In this document: positions 48,542 through 61,450 of the stretch, in pieces
Position numbering within the stretch: the first letter of the stretch is position 1
How the letters are laid out: each line of letters begins with the position of its first letter
From: Gibbula magus
Lineage: Eukaryota; Mollusca; Gastropoda; Trochida; Trochidae
NCBI GenBank assembly: GCA_936450465.1
Contig: OW388292.1
Span: forward strand, 29,152,368 to 29,216,367
Direction of reading: 5' to 3'
DNA: 64,000 nt
Notes under the pieces: model-generated
Told to the model about the DNA's origin: nothing
Databases searched by the model: none
What the model saw: the letters and a program-made list of their open reading frames with translations, nothing else
Program-made: the position numbers and the translations under genes

Positions 48542-51500
48542 TTTTCGATTCATTAGATTTAACAAAGTATGAATAGTTTGTAAATGATGTTCATTTTATG
48601 AATAGAGCATTCAAGATTGCCTTGCGGTTCCCATTGTTACGATGACGTCATATGATTGAACGTGTTATTTCACTGAGTAGACTAACATGTTATTTCACTC
48701 AGTGAAAATACGGAATTTATTTTAACCGATAAATGCCGTATTTCACAACTGAAAATCTAATAAAACGTTGTTTTGAGGTTTGTCAGCTGGTGATTTCAGA
48801 GATCCATCTCGATAGAACCTAAAACCTACCAAGATATTATGAAACACAAACAGTTGAGTGTACCATTCTAAAGAATGTGACACATATTGTACAAATACAA
48901 AAATGTGGCATTGTATCTCACCGTGAAGCCAGCCTATAGATATACATTATGTTGGAGGAATCGTTTTTTTAAAGCTTGTGTCGCGCCGGAGATTTTAAAC
49001 AGTTAATAATTGAGTCTTGAGTCTGAAGCCCTCCCCATATTGATGTATGGCTGTTTAAAGACTTCGCACCCATGGAACTGACATGCGAAGTAAGAATCCC
49101 GTATTTGATAAATGCTGGATGCAAGAGACCGTGTCCCCTTAATGTGATACATAGAGTGCATTGTATGAACTCAGACAGGGAGAGAAGGTGTGGTCGTGAA
49201 AGGTAGTTAATACTGTGATTGTCAGGTCACATTTACTCACCTGTAAACGGATCTATAGCTGTATAAGACTCTGAATTCTGAAGCATGGTATGTTTAGATT
49301 TGCCAGGTTTTGAAAATAATACAGACACGTCCTCAATGGTATATATATATATATGTTATACAGATACCAAAATGTATCAGATTATTCTAGAAGCGTTTTT
49401 AAGAAATAATGGAATATTCACTGGGTAAAAAAATAGTAAGAATAGTTTATATATATATATATTTGTGAATTCAAATACAATTTGTGTTTCCTTCATTTGT
49501 TGTGCCAACAATGAAACAAAGAACTTGGCAGAGAAGTGGATTATAACTACATATATGAGGGCCATATGTGATGAAACTGGATAACTGGCTTCCATAAATG
49601 AAAAATTCTGTATCAAAGGTACATTTCTAGATTTGTGATATTAACATTTTGCCTGAATCTTGGAACCTACATGTACTATACAGCTTTGTTAGTGTCATGT
49701 GTTGGATCAGGAATTTAAACCTTCATAAATGCCATATGAATTAACTTAAAATATCAAATCGCTTTATGATAAATTTTTTTCCAGTGATAAGTATTCAACC
49801 ACTTGTAATAAATGGCAGAATTTTTATTATTTCATGAAATTGGCATTGAGCTTTACAACGTGTTTTCCGATCCCCTACTATTATCAAAATACATTACTGA
49901 ATCATGTCCCCATTTTGCAAAAAGACATATCTATATTTGTAAAATCATAATTTTAATAATTACTCTAAAACAAATATTATTTGTGAAAAGTCTTTTAACA
50001 TAAAAGATAAATAAATTAAATTAAGTGAAAATGCCAACCGCTCTAAGGGAAGGTCAACACTTTAAAATTATTAATCAAATCAATCTGATCTTTCAATATG
50101 CTCATTACTGATGTATATCGAAGCATGTACACAGTTTCAAAATGATTGATTAAAGCTTTGGGGGAAGTTAATTTCAGCAGACAGCTACATTCCATCTGAA
50201 ATGAGCAAGTCAAGTGCTGTACTTCAAGAGCAATACATCTAAAATCTGCGCATTACTTATGTATATCCAAAAGATGTGTGAAGTTGCAGAAAGATTGATC
50301 AAATATTGTGAGAGGAGTTGACTGTACAAAACAGTTACCTCTCTTCGGGACACATCAAAACGAGCGGGGGTTACAAATGGATTGATCAACAAGTCAAATT
50401 CTTGTAGTGGCATCTGTGAAAACACGTCCACACAGGTGCAAAATACATGAGGGATAAAAAGTTCCATGTTAATTGCTGACTTAGCCTTACTTACTCACTT
50501 CAACGCATCGGGAGCTTCCGGTTGCCTTGCAGGGATTGCAGGAGGAAGGGCATGTAAGCATACAGCAAGGTCTCCCGTCCTTACACGTGCACAGCGTGAT
50601 TGCGTCCATGCATTTAATTACAACCATCACTGTAAGCCACTGAATTATAGCTAATGTAAAGTGTTCTTGATTAACTTACGTTGAGTAAAGTCCAACTCGT
50701 TTATTATGTACATCTAATCAGGTTTAAATATTCATCATAGTTTCAGAGCCATGATGTAGAAACAGAATTGAAGAGAATATGCCCGTGTGTGCATCTATAC
50801 TATTAACGTTTTCTAATAACTATAGAGGGACTACCTTTGTTTCCTAAACAAACCTGCGACCATGTCGATGTTTAACAACACAATTCATGGTCTTAGATGT
50901 GCGTAAATTCAGGGTAAAAGTATTTTCACGTCACTCCATATTAACTTCAAACTTATTATTTCAAAGATACGTATTACAATTTTTACTCTTGTTTCGAATC
51001 AGAGGAAAAGGTGTATTTCAAACAAGTATTAAAAAAGATAAACCTAAATAATCAATACTCATTCAGGTTTGAAAATGAAATAAACACTAATAGTGTAAAT
51101 AAAAACACAAATAGTTTGTTAAGGTATGGAAGTTACAATGATAAATGTATAATAGTAAACCAGATCATTTTATGTTATCTACCATATACATTATACTTAC
51201 TGTAACATCGTAAAATAACAATGACCTTTCAACGTGAGCCTTAGAAGATTGTTTTGAAAACTAAAACTACATTGTTTTTTTTAAACAAAAACTCATTCTT
51301 GCATACGGTGTGAGTGTTTATTTCTCTCCAAAAAACATTGAAACCTTCAGGTATTTCTTGTTTCTAAAATATATCTTAATGTCCCTTCCAGAGGAAAACT
51401 CTTTTCATACTTGACTATCGTGGAAAGGTAACTATCTATAAATACCCAATTGAAAGAAGGATATACCAACACAAGTTCGAGTATTGTTACCATGATTATG

Positions 51501-52084
51501 ATTTTCTATTAGAAAAACTATGAACAGTATATACCAAAGTATAACTACAATTGCGAACTTTCAAGGAGTTGAAGCACATTGATTACATCATGCCCAAATA
51601 AAATGAAATATATACCAATGATTCAGTACCACTCATGATGGGATGCTAGACTATTATATTGGATATTTGAAAATATCATATTCATTCAAAGGCTTCTTCT
51701 CATTAGTACGACTTCACCCGGTAGTTTCATGTGTACATCGTCCATGATCTGCTACAGATGCTGGTGTACATCCAGGCATGGTCCCTGGTAGCACCTGACA
51801 TCTACAGAGGGGGTTTGTCGCCGAAACTTGTTCAGTCAGTCTTTAATGATATTGTCATGAAATAGATATATCGAATATCTATACTTTGAATTTTCATGTA
51901 GTAGATGTACATTTTATGTGTATGACAATTTGAATATTGAACACATTGCTTGATACATTTAAAGGTTAGATGAAATGACATATGGTCACTTTCGGATTCG
52001 TTGAAAAGAGGTTTCAATTTGACAATTGCTAGATTTTAAATTTTTGAAATCGACCCATAAATACGGCTATTTTTAAAAAGTGCC

Positions 52085-52200
52085 CAATTAAGCCCCGGCG
52101 ACCAAAATGAAAATGGGCGGGGGTGGTCACTGAAGCGTATCGGGCTGTGACGTACGTGAAGGAGCCTCTACATGGCCGCTAATCATAATTTAACGCGTTT
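52085..52200 (+). promoter_or_regulatory. Promoter-like GC-rich stretch with GC box and CRE-like site
   Basis: Within AT-rich DNA, GGGCGGGGG (52118-52126) is followed by GTGACGTACGTGAAGG (52148-52163) and then ATGGCC in a reasonable initiation context at 52173. This opens a 12-codon frame, MAANHNLTRFPHF, ending at 52214. The same order of elements occurs on the opposite strand at 54.2-54.3 kb. Further on, 52390-52460 encodes an acidic-basic run in one frame (YDSSSDTETREEDNRGNR) that might be a degraded exon. Confidence 0.35.
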
Positions 52201-54117
52201 TCCCCACTTTTAAACTGCTCATATAAGACAGAAAACTTCATCAAAACAATCCCAATTTTCGATAAACGGATTACTAAACTATTCAACTAGCGATTTTATA
52301 TGGTTACAACAACCGGGGCGTGCTTTATTAGAGTGCATTCTGCGCTTTTGTATAGTATGTTTGTAGCAATTAATCGCGGAACTAGAAGGGAAGGTATGAC
52401 AGTTCAAGTGACACTGAAACAAGGGAAGAAGATAATCGCGGGAATCGGGTGAACAGAGATTAAGTAGCATCAATTGATCAAAGTATGTTGAATAATCGGC
52501 ATGTTAATTTTGTTTTGTATGTATTAATAAATAAATATGTATGGTAGGTATAACTTCATATACACTGAACGATTGACAATTCAAACAAGCGAGACAACGT
52601 TGCAGATTTATATATAACATTTTGTATTTAATATAAAAGATTACTGTATTTTAAGTTTGTCAATTAAAATATTCTATATATGATGTAATGGAATGCAAAC
52701 CATTTTCACTTCATTTTCATGAATAAATAAATGAACTGTATTGGTCAACAAGCTCAATGAAATTTACATGAAGATTGCTCTATTGTGCACGCTAAACATA
52801 TACACAGATTGATATAGACAATGAACATTATCGAATAAAAGAATTATGTTACAAGAAGCATTTTAATGAACATATCGTTAATGAAAACAAAATGGTTTAA
52901 TTAATAGTCTGATAGCTTTTATGTGTCACTTCTGCACATCAACACACAATTCTCAGTTTAGCGGACCATATAGATGTTTCTTCCAGATCAAAGGGGAGAA
53001 GTGTTGTTACAGTACATTAGTTTACGCAATTAAGAAGCTGAGTATGTGAGAAGGAAGGAGTGTAATTATGTTTGTACAGATAACAAGTTTACTGGACCGA
53101 CTCAATTATATAACACAAGTCGGTGACCAGCATGTCATGTTTATTGCCAACGTCCTGTCTTGGTGACACACAATACACTTAAGGCGACATTCAGTCTAGA
53201 AATTGTCAGCCAATGAACATATCTCTATCAAGTTATCCAATAAAAACTCTTGTTTAAATCTAATGTACCAATGAAATTATTTTTAGTGTAAAATCATCAT
53301 AACTATTTGGTTTTCTATCTTGCCATTTGCGAAAAGACTTTTGCTGAAAGAGGGTTATTATTTGACCATCTTCTGTTTCCAAGTACTGTCATTGATGGAA
53401 TTATAGGTTAACATTTTGTGTCTAATGTGCATTTGGATATTCGTATTGTCCTTTTGGATACGTTTATAAGGTAAGTTTCTTACATTAATTGACACTCTTG
53501 ATGAATTGTCAATTTAATACGATGTTTATTTGATTATATTTGATTAACCACACATTTTATTGAAAACATTATCTTATAAACTATGAAATTCTGAATGTTT
53601 TAATGTGTAATAAGTGATAACTAAATCGTAAAATGTAACATTGGGATGCGATGTTTTCGTAGGTGGATTCGTAGACGTATTATTCTTTTGATGTTTTAAA
53701 ATATGTGGTGAGTTATTTTGATTTTTGTAATGTACAGTTAGTAAATTAGGTTGTCGGTTGATTAACGATGTTTAAAAAAAGGATGTTGTGAAGTGCTTTT
53801 ATTGTCGCTGGCTTACAATAGGGTCTACTTCGCCGGCGTGCTTATCTCACGTTTTTTTTTATTATTTTAAACACAAACAATCTCTAACAAAAATTAACAA
53901 CAACACCGACTATCTGATTCGTTGTCTCAACTGTACTTCGTTCATATTATCATATCTTGGTTTCATTTTGTCATCTTATATATCATTAGCATTGGTTTAT
54001 TCTCTGCTACGAACGTCTATGAATCCACCGTCTCTCACTAGTTATACCAATTATATTTGATTTGATATATATAACGATATTTTGGTGCATTTGTAAAGTG
54101 AAACTTGATAACTAACA

Positions 54118-54513
54118 TTACTCGAACAGATTACACAGCAGAACAGCGATGTGGCACCATTGCAAAGCGTAGATATAACAGATTAACTGACCGATTCCCC
54201 AGTGTTTGCCATTGTAAATAGTAAGCGAATGTTTACACCCCGTCCCTTCACGTACGTCACTTCCGGTATCTTCCAACTCTCTAAGCCCCGCCCCATTTTT
54301 GGTTTGTTGGTCACGGGTGAAAAGCAGACGATGTTTTTGGGTGTTTTTAAGCCGCTCTAGTTTAATATAGGAACAACATATGGATTTTTTTTGGGTCTCA
54401 TTTTTCACAAAATAGTCTAATGAACCAATTGCAGTTAAGAATTCAATAGAAAATATTTTATTTCGGCCTTCCTTTAAATGCAAAACAAAGTCTGATGGCG
54501 GGCTGGAACACAC
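54118..54513 (-). CDS. Hypothetical ORF, 131 aa, probably not a gene
   Basis: Not recognised. It starts MCSSPPSDFVLHLKEG and has a mixed composition with no clear domain, signal peptide or membrane anchor. It has no counterpart in the other units. It overlaps the promoter-like GC-rich stretch at 54.15-54.32 kb in the same direction, which is hard to reconcile with both being real. The length is within what chance can give in 64 kb. Confidence 0.15.
   Translation of the reverse strand: MCSSPPSDFVLHLKEGRNKIFSIEFLTAIGSLDYFVKNETQKKSICCSYIKLERLKNTQKHRLLFTRDQQTKNGAGLRELEDTGSDVREGTGCKHSLTIYNGKHWGIGQLICYIYALQWCHIAVLLCNLFE
54160..54320 (-). promoter_or_regulatory. Promoter-like GC-rich stretch, minus strand
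   Basis: Read on the minus strand: GTGACCAACAAACC, ATGGGGCGGGGC, ATACCGGAAGTGACGTACGT, GAAGGGACGGGGTG, then ATGG in a good context (ACAATGG, plus 54210-54216). A 9-codon frame (MANTGESVS) follows. CCGGAAGTGACGTA combines an ETS core with a CRE half-site, a pairing known from metazoan core promoters. It mirrors 52085-52200 on the other strand, 2.1 kb away. Confidence 0.35.
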
Positions 54514-54754
54514 TAATCATATGAGGTGTTTCTATCGTTGATATGTCCAATTTTACAAAACATTACACTTATAATGCCTTATATTGAGACAGTGTGCATT
54601 TAGTACGTTCTCCTTATTTTGATAATGCTTAATTTGATGAATAATGAAACTTTGACCAGGAATTTTATTTGACCGAATAGTTTCATTATTGGTGTGAACA
54701 ACAGCGCGGGAGGTATCAAATGGCGTAAATTCCATCTCAATGTCATTCTTGCAG

Positions 54755-54996
54755 CAGTAGATATGTACACTACACGAGACAAAGCACAGTTCACTGTATT
54801 AATTGGCACACACTGCACAGCACAAACGGTTCCATATGAAGCCCAGCTGAGTTCCCACATCGCTGCAGGTGCGTGTTTAACTCACAGATTAGAGTGTCAA
54901 TCAGTTCTGTTGTGGGGTACCCAGGGCGAAAGCTATGCAACATCAATCGTGTCCGACCCTACAGGTGCCCGCCGCCCTTTACATTGCAATTCGTAG
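54755..54996 (+). CDS. Conserved exon-like island, unit E copy
   Basis: Acceptor-like CATTCTTGCAG ends at 54754 and the intron phase matches unit D. The frame contains MYTTRDKAQFTVLIGTHC, AQTVPYEAQLSSH, GACLTHRLECQSVLLWG and LHCN and ends in TAG at 54994-54996. The core is 54814-54996. Against D the core changes are Leu TTG/CTG, Glu GAG/GAA, Val GTT/GTG, the stop TAA/TAG and one Leu/Ser. Outside the core, identity to D drops sharply within about 25 bp of the stop. This is the most intact of the three copies. Function unknown. Confidence 0.55.
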
Positions 54997-57489
54997 ATAT
55001 CGCATGTGTATACCAGTAAAGTGTATGTTGCTGCCCTCGGACCGTTGTGTGCAGAGAAAGCACAAGGTCGGACGATCTGATTGTGAACAGATAATAGATC
55101 TAACCTCAAATATTTTAAAACAAATATTGTAATCTGTGCACTGAAATTAATCCCTGGAACAAGTGTTTTCATGAAGTTCAATCAACATACATCAGAGGTG
55201 AATTCGTGGATTCCAATATGTGCTTTCTTCATGAATACTGGACATGAATGGCGTCTCGTTGTAGGTTTATACGATATAGTTTTATGAACGGGTGACGATG
55301 AACCAATAATGATGGTCCTAATTTTATCGTTATAATGATCGGTTGTATATGATTTAAGTATCTGAAATGATCATTTACCGTTTAAATTCATTTTGTGCAT
55401 TACTCAAATAGTATTGATTGAAATTATGTTCAATGGGGTCTCTTTAACAGAAAATAAAATGTGATGTGGATGTGTATGAGATATGTACATAATGCATGAA
55501 TAACTCAACTAGAATTTCTCTAACTTGTATGGATATGTATAAACAGGGACTCTCTAATTAGATAGAGTCCCTTGAATAAATAGACAACATATTGGAATGG
55601 CCGTCATCACTATTCAAAACAGCTTTTAAAAATAGCTTTGTTTATTGTAAATATTTCACGCTGATAGCAATACTTTGCAAACTGTATTTCCTAATATAAC
55701 ACATTTCCTTGAAGAAATAACATTTTCAACAATGAACCGACACTCCATCAACAGTGGTTGAAAATCAATGTCATCCCAGAGGATGCTTATATTTACCTGA
55801 TACATCCACTTTACACATTGATGGCGAGTTAATTGAAAGTGTACAGTAATTGATCACGACGTGATGTGTGATAGAATGTAGACATACGTGACAATTGACA
55901 ACATACGAAATGTATATCATTTGTCCACCGATTATCAATATTGATCGCTTCTGTAGCCTGTTCTCTTAAGGCACCATAATTAAACATTGATGTATTTTTC
56001 GTTCACGTTATCTGACAATTGTAACACGACAACAGACAATAATCAATTAAGCAAACTAACAATGCGGTGGTTAGAACGTTAATGATACATTTAATAATTT
56101 TGTACATACAATGCTTTCAGAGAAGGTATGTATACAATAGTTGTCTTTGAAGGACGATGCAAGTTATGAAAGTACCATACAATGTCAATCAGTGCTAGAA
56201 ATTCAAAACAATCAACACATATATATTGATTATTTCTAAAGTTCAACTTTTACTTTATTCGCAAGTACACAAAAGATTGAACAAAACATGTAATTGCTTT
56301 ATTCATTTTATTTGGTTACATTCATGTAACATGCACATGCGATGAACAGGATATCATTTTATACAGAGACAACCTGCATAAAGCACATAGATAGACTTTT
56401 ACCTTACACATTAACTGAGAATAGTAGAAAAACAACGTCGACACACCGTAAAACAAGTCAAGTGAGAGCTGATGACATTGCATTATATCTTGTATTAAAA
56501 AAACTCATATTGATAGTTTCGAAAACATGTACACTCAACCACAAAATAAACGTCACCATACAAAATATAAGATAATTCAATTCATGCGTGATTAACACGA
56601 CTAAAACAGAGATACATCGAGCATGTCTTCATTGGCAAATGGCAATTTTACAACGGCGTCGCTGATTGCACAACTAGATTAACCAGGACCAACCAGGACA
56701 CTCAATTTCTGCTCTCGGATTCAGGCGATGTAGAGCAGAGGTTAGGATCAGAAATCAGAAGGAAGTAACCTCTGTGGGAAGATAATGACAGCAAAGACGC
56801 GTCAACAGTTAAGCGCAAGAAGATTATTTATGTTGACAACATTCTTCAAATAAAAGTATTATGCTCTGATGTATGAAATTGCAGGAGCTCTTTATAAATC
56901 ATTTCCCTATAATAAACATTCAATCTCGACTTTTTTCAACAGCAGCATTTGTTTTTTCACACAGTTGAAAATGTGGTTTAGTGTATTTGATATATATCTT
57001 TTTGAACTAATTTGAAGTTCGTTAAGCTTGGTTTTAACGTTTCAGGTTCATTGCAAATAAACAAATGAAAAAGTTCAGCATCCCCCCAATTCGTATATCT
57101 TCAATAGTTGTAGAGACATTTAATGTCCGTGTTGTGAAGACACAGGTGTTCTTCTGGTTATGAACCAGTATAACACGTGTTACTTAACGCCCTTGACGAC
57201 CGTAACAATGCATGTGAATCAAGCAACCCTCGTTTGTTTTTGCAACATGCAGGTCACTCTGTGGTATGAAATGGAAAGACAAGGATATTTTATTATAAAC
57301 ATAAAACACAATGAACTACATAGCATGAAGGTATCGTTAGTCAATATTGAAGTTTTGTTGTCGCATATCTTTTGATGCTACTTTGCTTTATAAACGAAAA
57401 ACATTATGTGGGTGTTTTGAATTATTGTGTTTTCGTTCATTGTCTTGATTTATTTCTCTATCCGTATCTCACTGCTCCCTTTCTGACTT

Positions 57490-57691
57490 CACATACCGTT
57501 GTTACCCAGATTTCCATTCGTAAATTTGGCGCATTTATTTTTCTTAACGTCACAGTTATCAATTTTATAGGTACTCATTCTTACATTCAGCAGTTAGTTG
57601 CGGGGAGGGTGATGGATATTGAATTGGCGATAATAGTTTATTTATTGGTTGTATACATAGCAATGAGGGCAACAGTTGCCTCTGCCACAGA

Positions 57692-57694
<3 letters not shown>
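57490..57694 (+). repeat. Module M7 (unit E copy)
   Basis: Matches C and D. The 142-codon frame spanning it (57372-57800) ends in a long IY dipeptide run encoded by the TA microsatellite and is not supported as a protein. Confidence 0.55.

Positions 57695-57773
<79 letters not shown>
57695..57773. repeat. (AT)n microsatellite, 79 bp
   Basis: Uninterrupted AT dinucleotides. The homologous place in D reads GACGTATACACACG and in C GACCAAGTTGAG, so the expansion is specific to unit E. Confidence 0.97.
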
Positions 57774-57776
<3 letters not shown>

Positions 57777-57911
57777 GACTTGTTCAAAGCAAATGTGTAG
57801 TGGATGAAACCTGCACTATTCGTGTTGTCTTTATACACGTTCTTATTGTGGTGTGCATTGCTCGTCTTCTCTGTGGTGATATTGCATCTGCTGGAGGAAT
57901 GTCTGACAGAG

Positions 57912-57970
57912 TCTATTTCTACTTCACTCGATGAGATATACATGGTATTCGACGAGAATGACAAATATCC
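57912..57970. mobile_element. Half copy of the 48.4-kb fold-back MITE
   Basis: TATTTCTACTTCACTCGATG, AGATATACATGGTATTCGAC and GAGAATGACAAATATCC match the reverse complement of the left arm at about 48396-48450 and most of the right arm. Only one arm is present. Confidence 0.7.
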
Positions 57971-59444
<1,474 letters not shown>

Positions 59445-59454
59445 AAGTGTGGAG
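59445..59454. repeat. LINE target site duplication (left)
   Basis: AAGTGTGGAG, repeated exactly at 61441-61450 directly after the A-rich tail of the LINE. Confidence 0.9.
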
Positions 59455-59456
59455 GT

Positions 59457-60602
59457 GCTCTTTACAAAATAATCAGTGTTTGTATCTCAAATCGCTTAAA
59501 AACTACCCTTGACTCTTTGATACATGGAGATCAGACTGGATTTATACCAGGTCGAACTTTTAGTGAAAATACAAGGCTCCTGTACGATATTGTCTTTGAA
59601 GCTAAGAAAAGGGAAATTCCCGGAGTATTGGTTCTCATTGATTTTGAAAAAGCATTCGACACTTTTTCCAAAGATTTTATCAATTCTGTTTTAGTTAAAT
59701 TTGGTTTCGGTCCTCAAATCATAAGTTGGATAAATTTATTAACTTATGAAACAACCTCATGTGTAACTCAAAATGGACATCTTTCTGAATTCTTTCCTAA
59801 TGAGCGGGGCTGTAGGCAAGGAGATCCTATTTCGCCATATCTCTTTCTTTTTGTAGCGGAGATCCTTGGGTGCATGATTAGACAAAATGATAAAATAAAA
59901 GGTATTGTTATTGATGATAAAGAATACAAGTTAGGACAATATGCTGATGAATTTGAAGTATTAGGAATCAAGTTTACTCCAGATTTGAACAATTTGTGGG
60001 TTATCAACACAAGGAAAAGACTCGAAGAAATTAATAGATTACTTGCATCGTGGAGGAAAAGGCATTTGACATTTATTGGTAAAATTACTGTTATTAAAAC
60101 ATTAGCTATCTCAAAGCTTGTACACATTTTCAGCACCTTGCCTAATCCACCTGAATCATTCATCTCCTCCCTTGAGAAATTTTTTTTCAAATTTATTTGG
60201 AATGACAAAATGGAAAAAATTAAAAGGAACACTATGAAAAAAGATTTCAAGGATGGAGGCTTGCGCATGATTGACATTAAATCTTTTGTAATTGCCATGA
60301 AGTTATCCACACTGAGACGGCTTATTATAAAAACTGATGTTAACAATCCATGTAAGTTTCCCTTTAAAGATATACTTAAATATGGTGCAAAATTTCACAG
60401 TATTGTCAGGACTGACAACCCTTTTTGGGTTGATACACTGAGAGCCTGGAACTCTTACTGTATCAAAGTTATAGTTGAAGATAAATTTGATCAAATATTA
60501 TCTCAACCTTTATGGCTCAATCATCACTTTAAAAACCCTAATCATTACATTAAACATTGGGCTGATAATGGGATTTTGACTATTAGGGACATTTTTTCAT
60601 GA
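59457..60602 (+). pseudogene. LINE reverse transcriptase fragment, catalytic box deleted
   Basis: The open frame formally starts at 59430, but its first nine codons are host flank and target duplication. LINE sequence starts about codon 10. Motifs in order, numbered from 59430: QTGFIPGR (35-42), motif A IDFEKAFD (70-77), motif B GCRQGDPISPYLF (127-139) and the start of motif C, GQYAD (169-173). Directly after YAD the sequence continues with FEVLGI, which in relatives lies about 65-70 residues further on. An in-frame deletion at 59948/59949 has therefore removed the second Asp of YADD and the following thumb-side segment. The later part has LASWRKRHLTFIGKI, LPNPP and FFKFIWND, typical of the L1/Tx1 lineage. 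An extra T in the run at 60593-60598 shifts the frame, giving the stop at 60600-60602. Confidence 0.93.
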
Positions 60603-61328
60603 ACAAGGTCTTTTATCTTTTGATGACTTGAATTTTGAATACATTGTGCACATTATACCTCAAGCATGGAAAAAAATCTTAAAAGAATACAAAACAATGA
60701 AATTAAATAATTTTGTGAACACATTTCAAAGGGATTTTTTATCATCAAATGTTTCAAGAAAATTGATGATACCAAACTTCCTATATGCTTTAAATGGGAA
60801 GGTCTTTTTGATGAGGTTGATTTTGAATGGCACAGGATTTTTTGTCAATATAGAAAAAACATAAAGGATGTAAAACTTCAAGACTTTCAGTATAGATTTT
60901 TGCATGGTATCATTTATACAAAGAGAGAGCTTTTGAGAATGAAATTGGTTGACAATTCACTGTGCTCATTTTGTAAGGAGGAAAATGAAAATCTTTGCCA
61001 TGTATATTGGGAATGCGAGGAAGCCAAAATATTTTGGAACCAACTGCATAACTGGATTTCTGGATATCTAAAAGACTTCAAATTAACAAAATTATCTGTT
61101 TGGTTTGGCTCATTCAGTGACAATCCACTTCTTGATCATATAATTATATGTGCCAAAAGACACATCTTTATTTCCTCACTGAAATGTATCCTTCCAAAAT
61201 TAAACATTTTCAAAAAGACTTTGAAAGATATATTCACTGTTGAAAGATATATAAGCAAAAGAAACAATAACTTTGAAAACTTCTCCAAGAAATGGCTTCC
61301 TTTATTCCCAATGTTTGAACAAGAATGA
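60603..61328 (+). pseudogene. LINE C-terminal region with zinc-knuckle-like motif, frameshifted
   Basis: This continues the same protein. One frame is readable to about 60765, where a second frameshift moves it to the frame of 60900-61328. A CX2CX8HX4C motif (CSFC, H, C) at 60963-61016 is followed by FWNQLHNWI, the usual C-terminal cysteine-histidine motif of this LINE group, thought to bind nucleic acid. It ends at TGA after FEQE. A short 3' UTR and the A tail follow. Confidence 0.88.
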
Positions 61329-61440
61329 TGTGTACATAATGGTATTAGACATAACTTTGAATTCTCTGTATCGCCATATCACATGTATTACTTTGTATAT
61401 CTGAATTGGGAGCAAAAAAAAAAATTTAAACAAAAAAGAA

Positions 61441-61450
61441 AAGTGTGGAG
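61441..61450. repeat. LINE target site duplication (right)
   Basis: AAGTGTGGAG, identical to 59445-59454. Confidence 0.9.

Larger units (their letters stand above)
45350..57970. repeat. Segmental duplication unit E
   Basis: Carries M12 (45355-45545), M3 (45890-46070), M1 (46370-46920), M4 (47790-48140), M5 (49000-49290), M13 (50430-50650), the exon island (54755-54996), M10 (55930-56165), M8 (56555-56840) and M7 (57490-57800). The interval between M13 and the exon island is about 4.1 kb against 2.0 kb in D. The extra sequence includes the two promoter-like GC-rich stretches at 52.1 and 54.25 kb. A small hairpin, GGGACTCT/AGAGTCCC, lies at 55546-55571. Confidence 0.75.
59455..61440 (+). mobile_element. 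5'-truncated L1/Tx1-like non-LTR retrotransposon
   Basis: The element begins within the reverse transcriptase domain, runs through the C-terminal region, and ends in an A-rich tail (from 61413). It is bounded by 10-bp direct repeats. 5' truncation, an A tail and a short target duplication are the marks of target-primed reverse transcription by L1-type elements. The endonuclease domain and the first part of the RT are missing, so the copy was dead on arrival. The duplications are still perfect, so insertion is not ancient. It lies just beyond the last duplicated unit. Confidence 0.95.

Noticed and set aside
54118..54513. Real gene at the minus-strand 131-codon frame
   Set aside because: No domain, no sister copy, and overlap with a promoter-like GC-rich stretch. 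Kept only as a low-confidence entry.
57372..57800. 142-codon frame with hydrophobic segments (module M7)
   Set aside because: Compared with the copies in C and D, substitutions are mostly non-synonymous, D is frameshifted, C has an in-frame stop, and the C-terminal IY run is a microsatellite.
59768..60346. 192-codon minus-strand frame
   Set aside because: Antisense shadow of the LINE reverse transcriptase, which has clear motifs on the plus strand.
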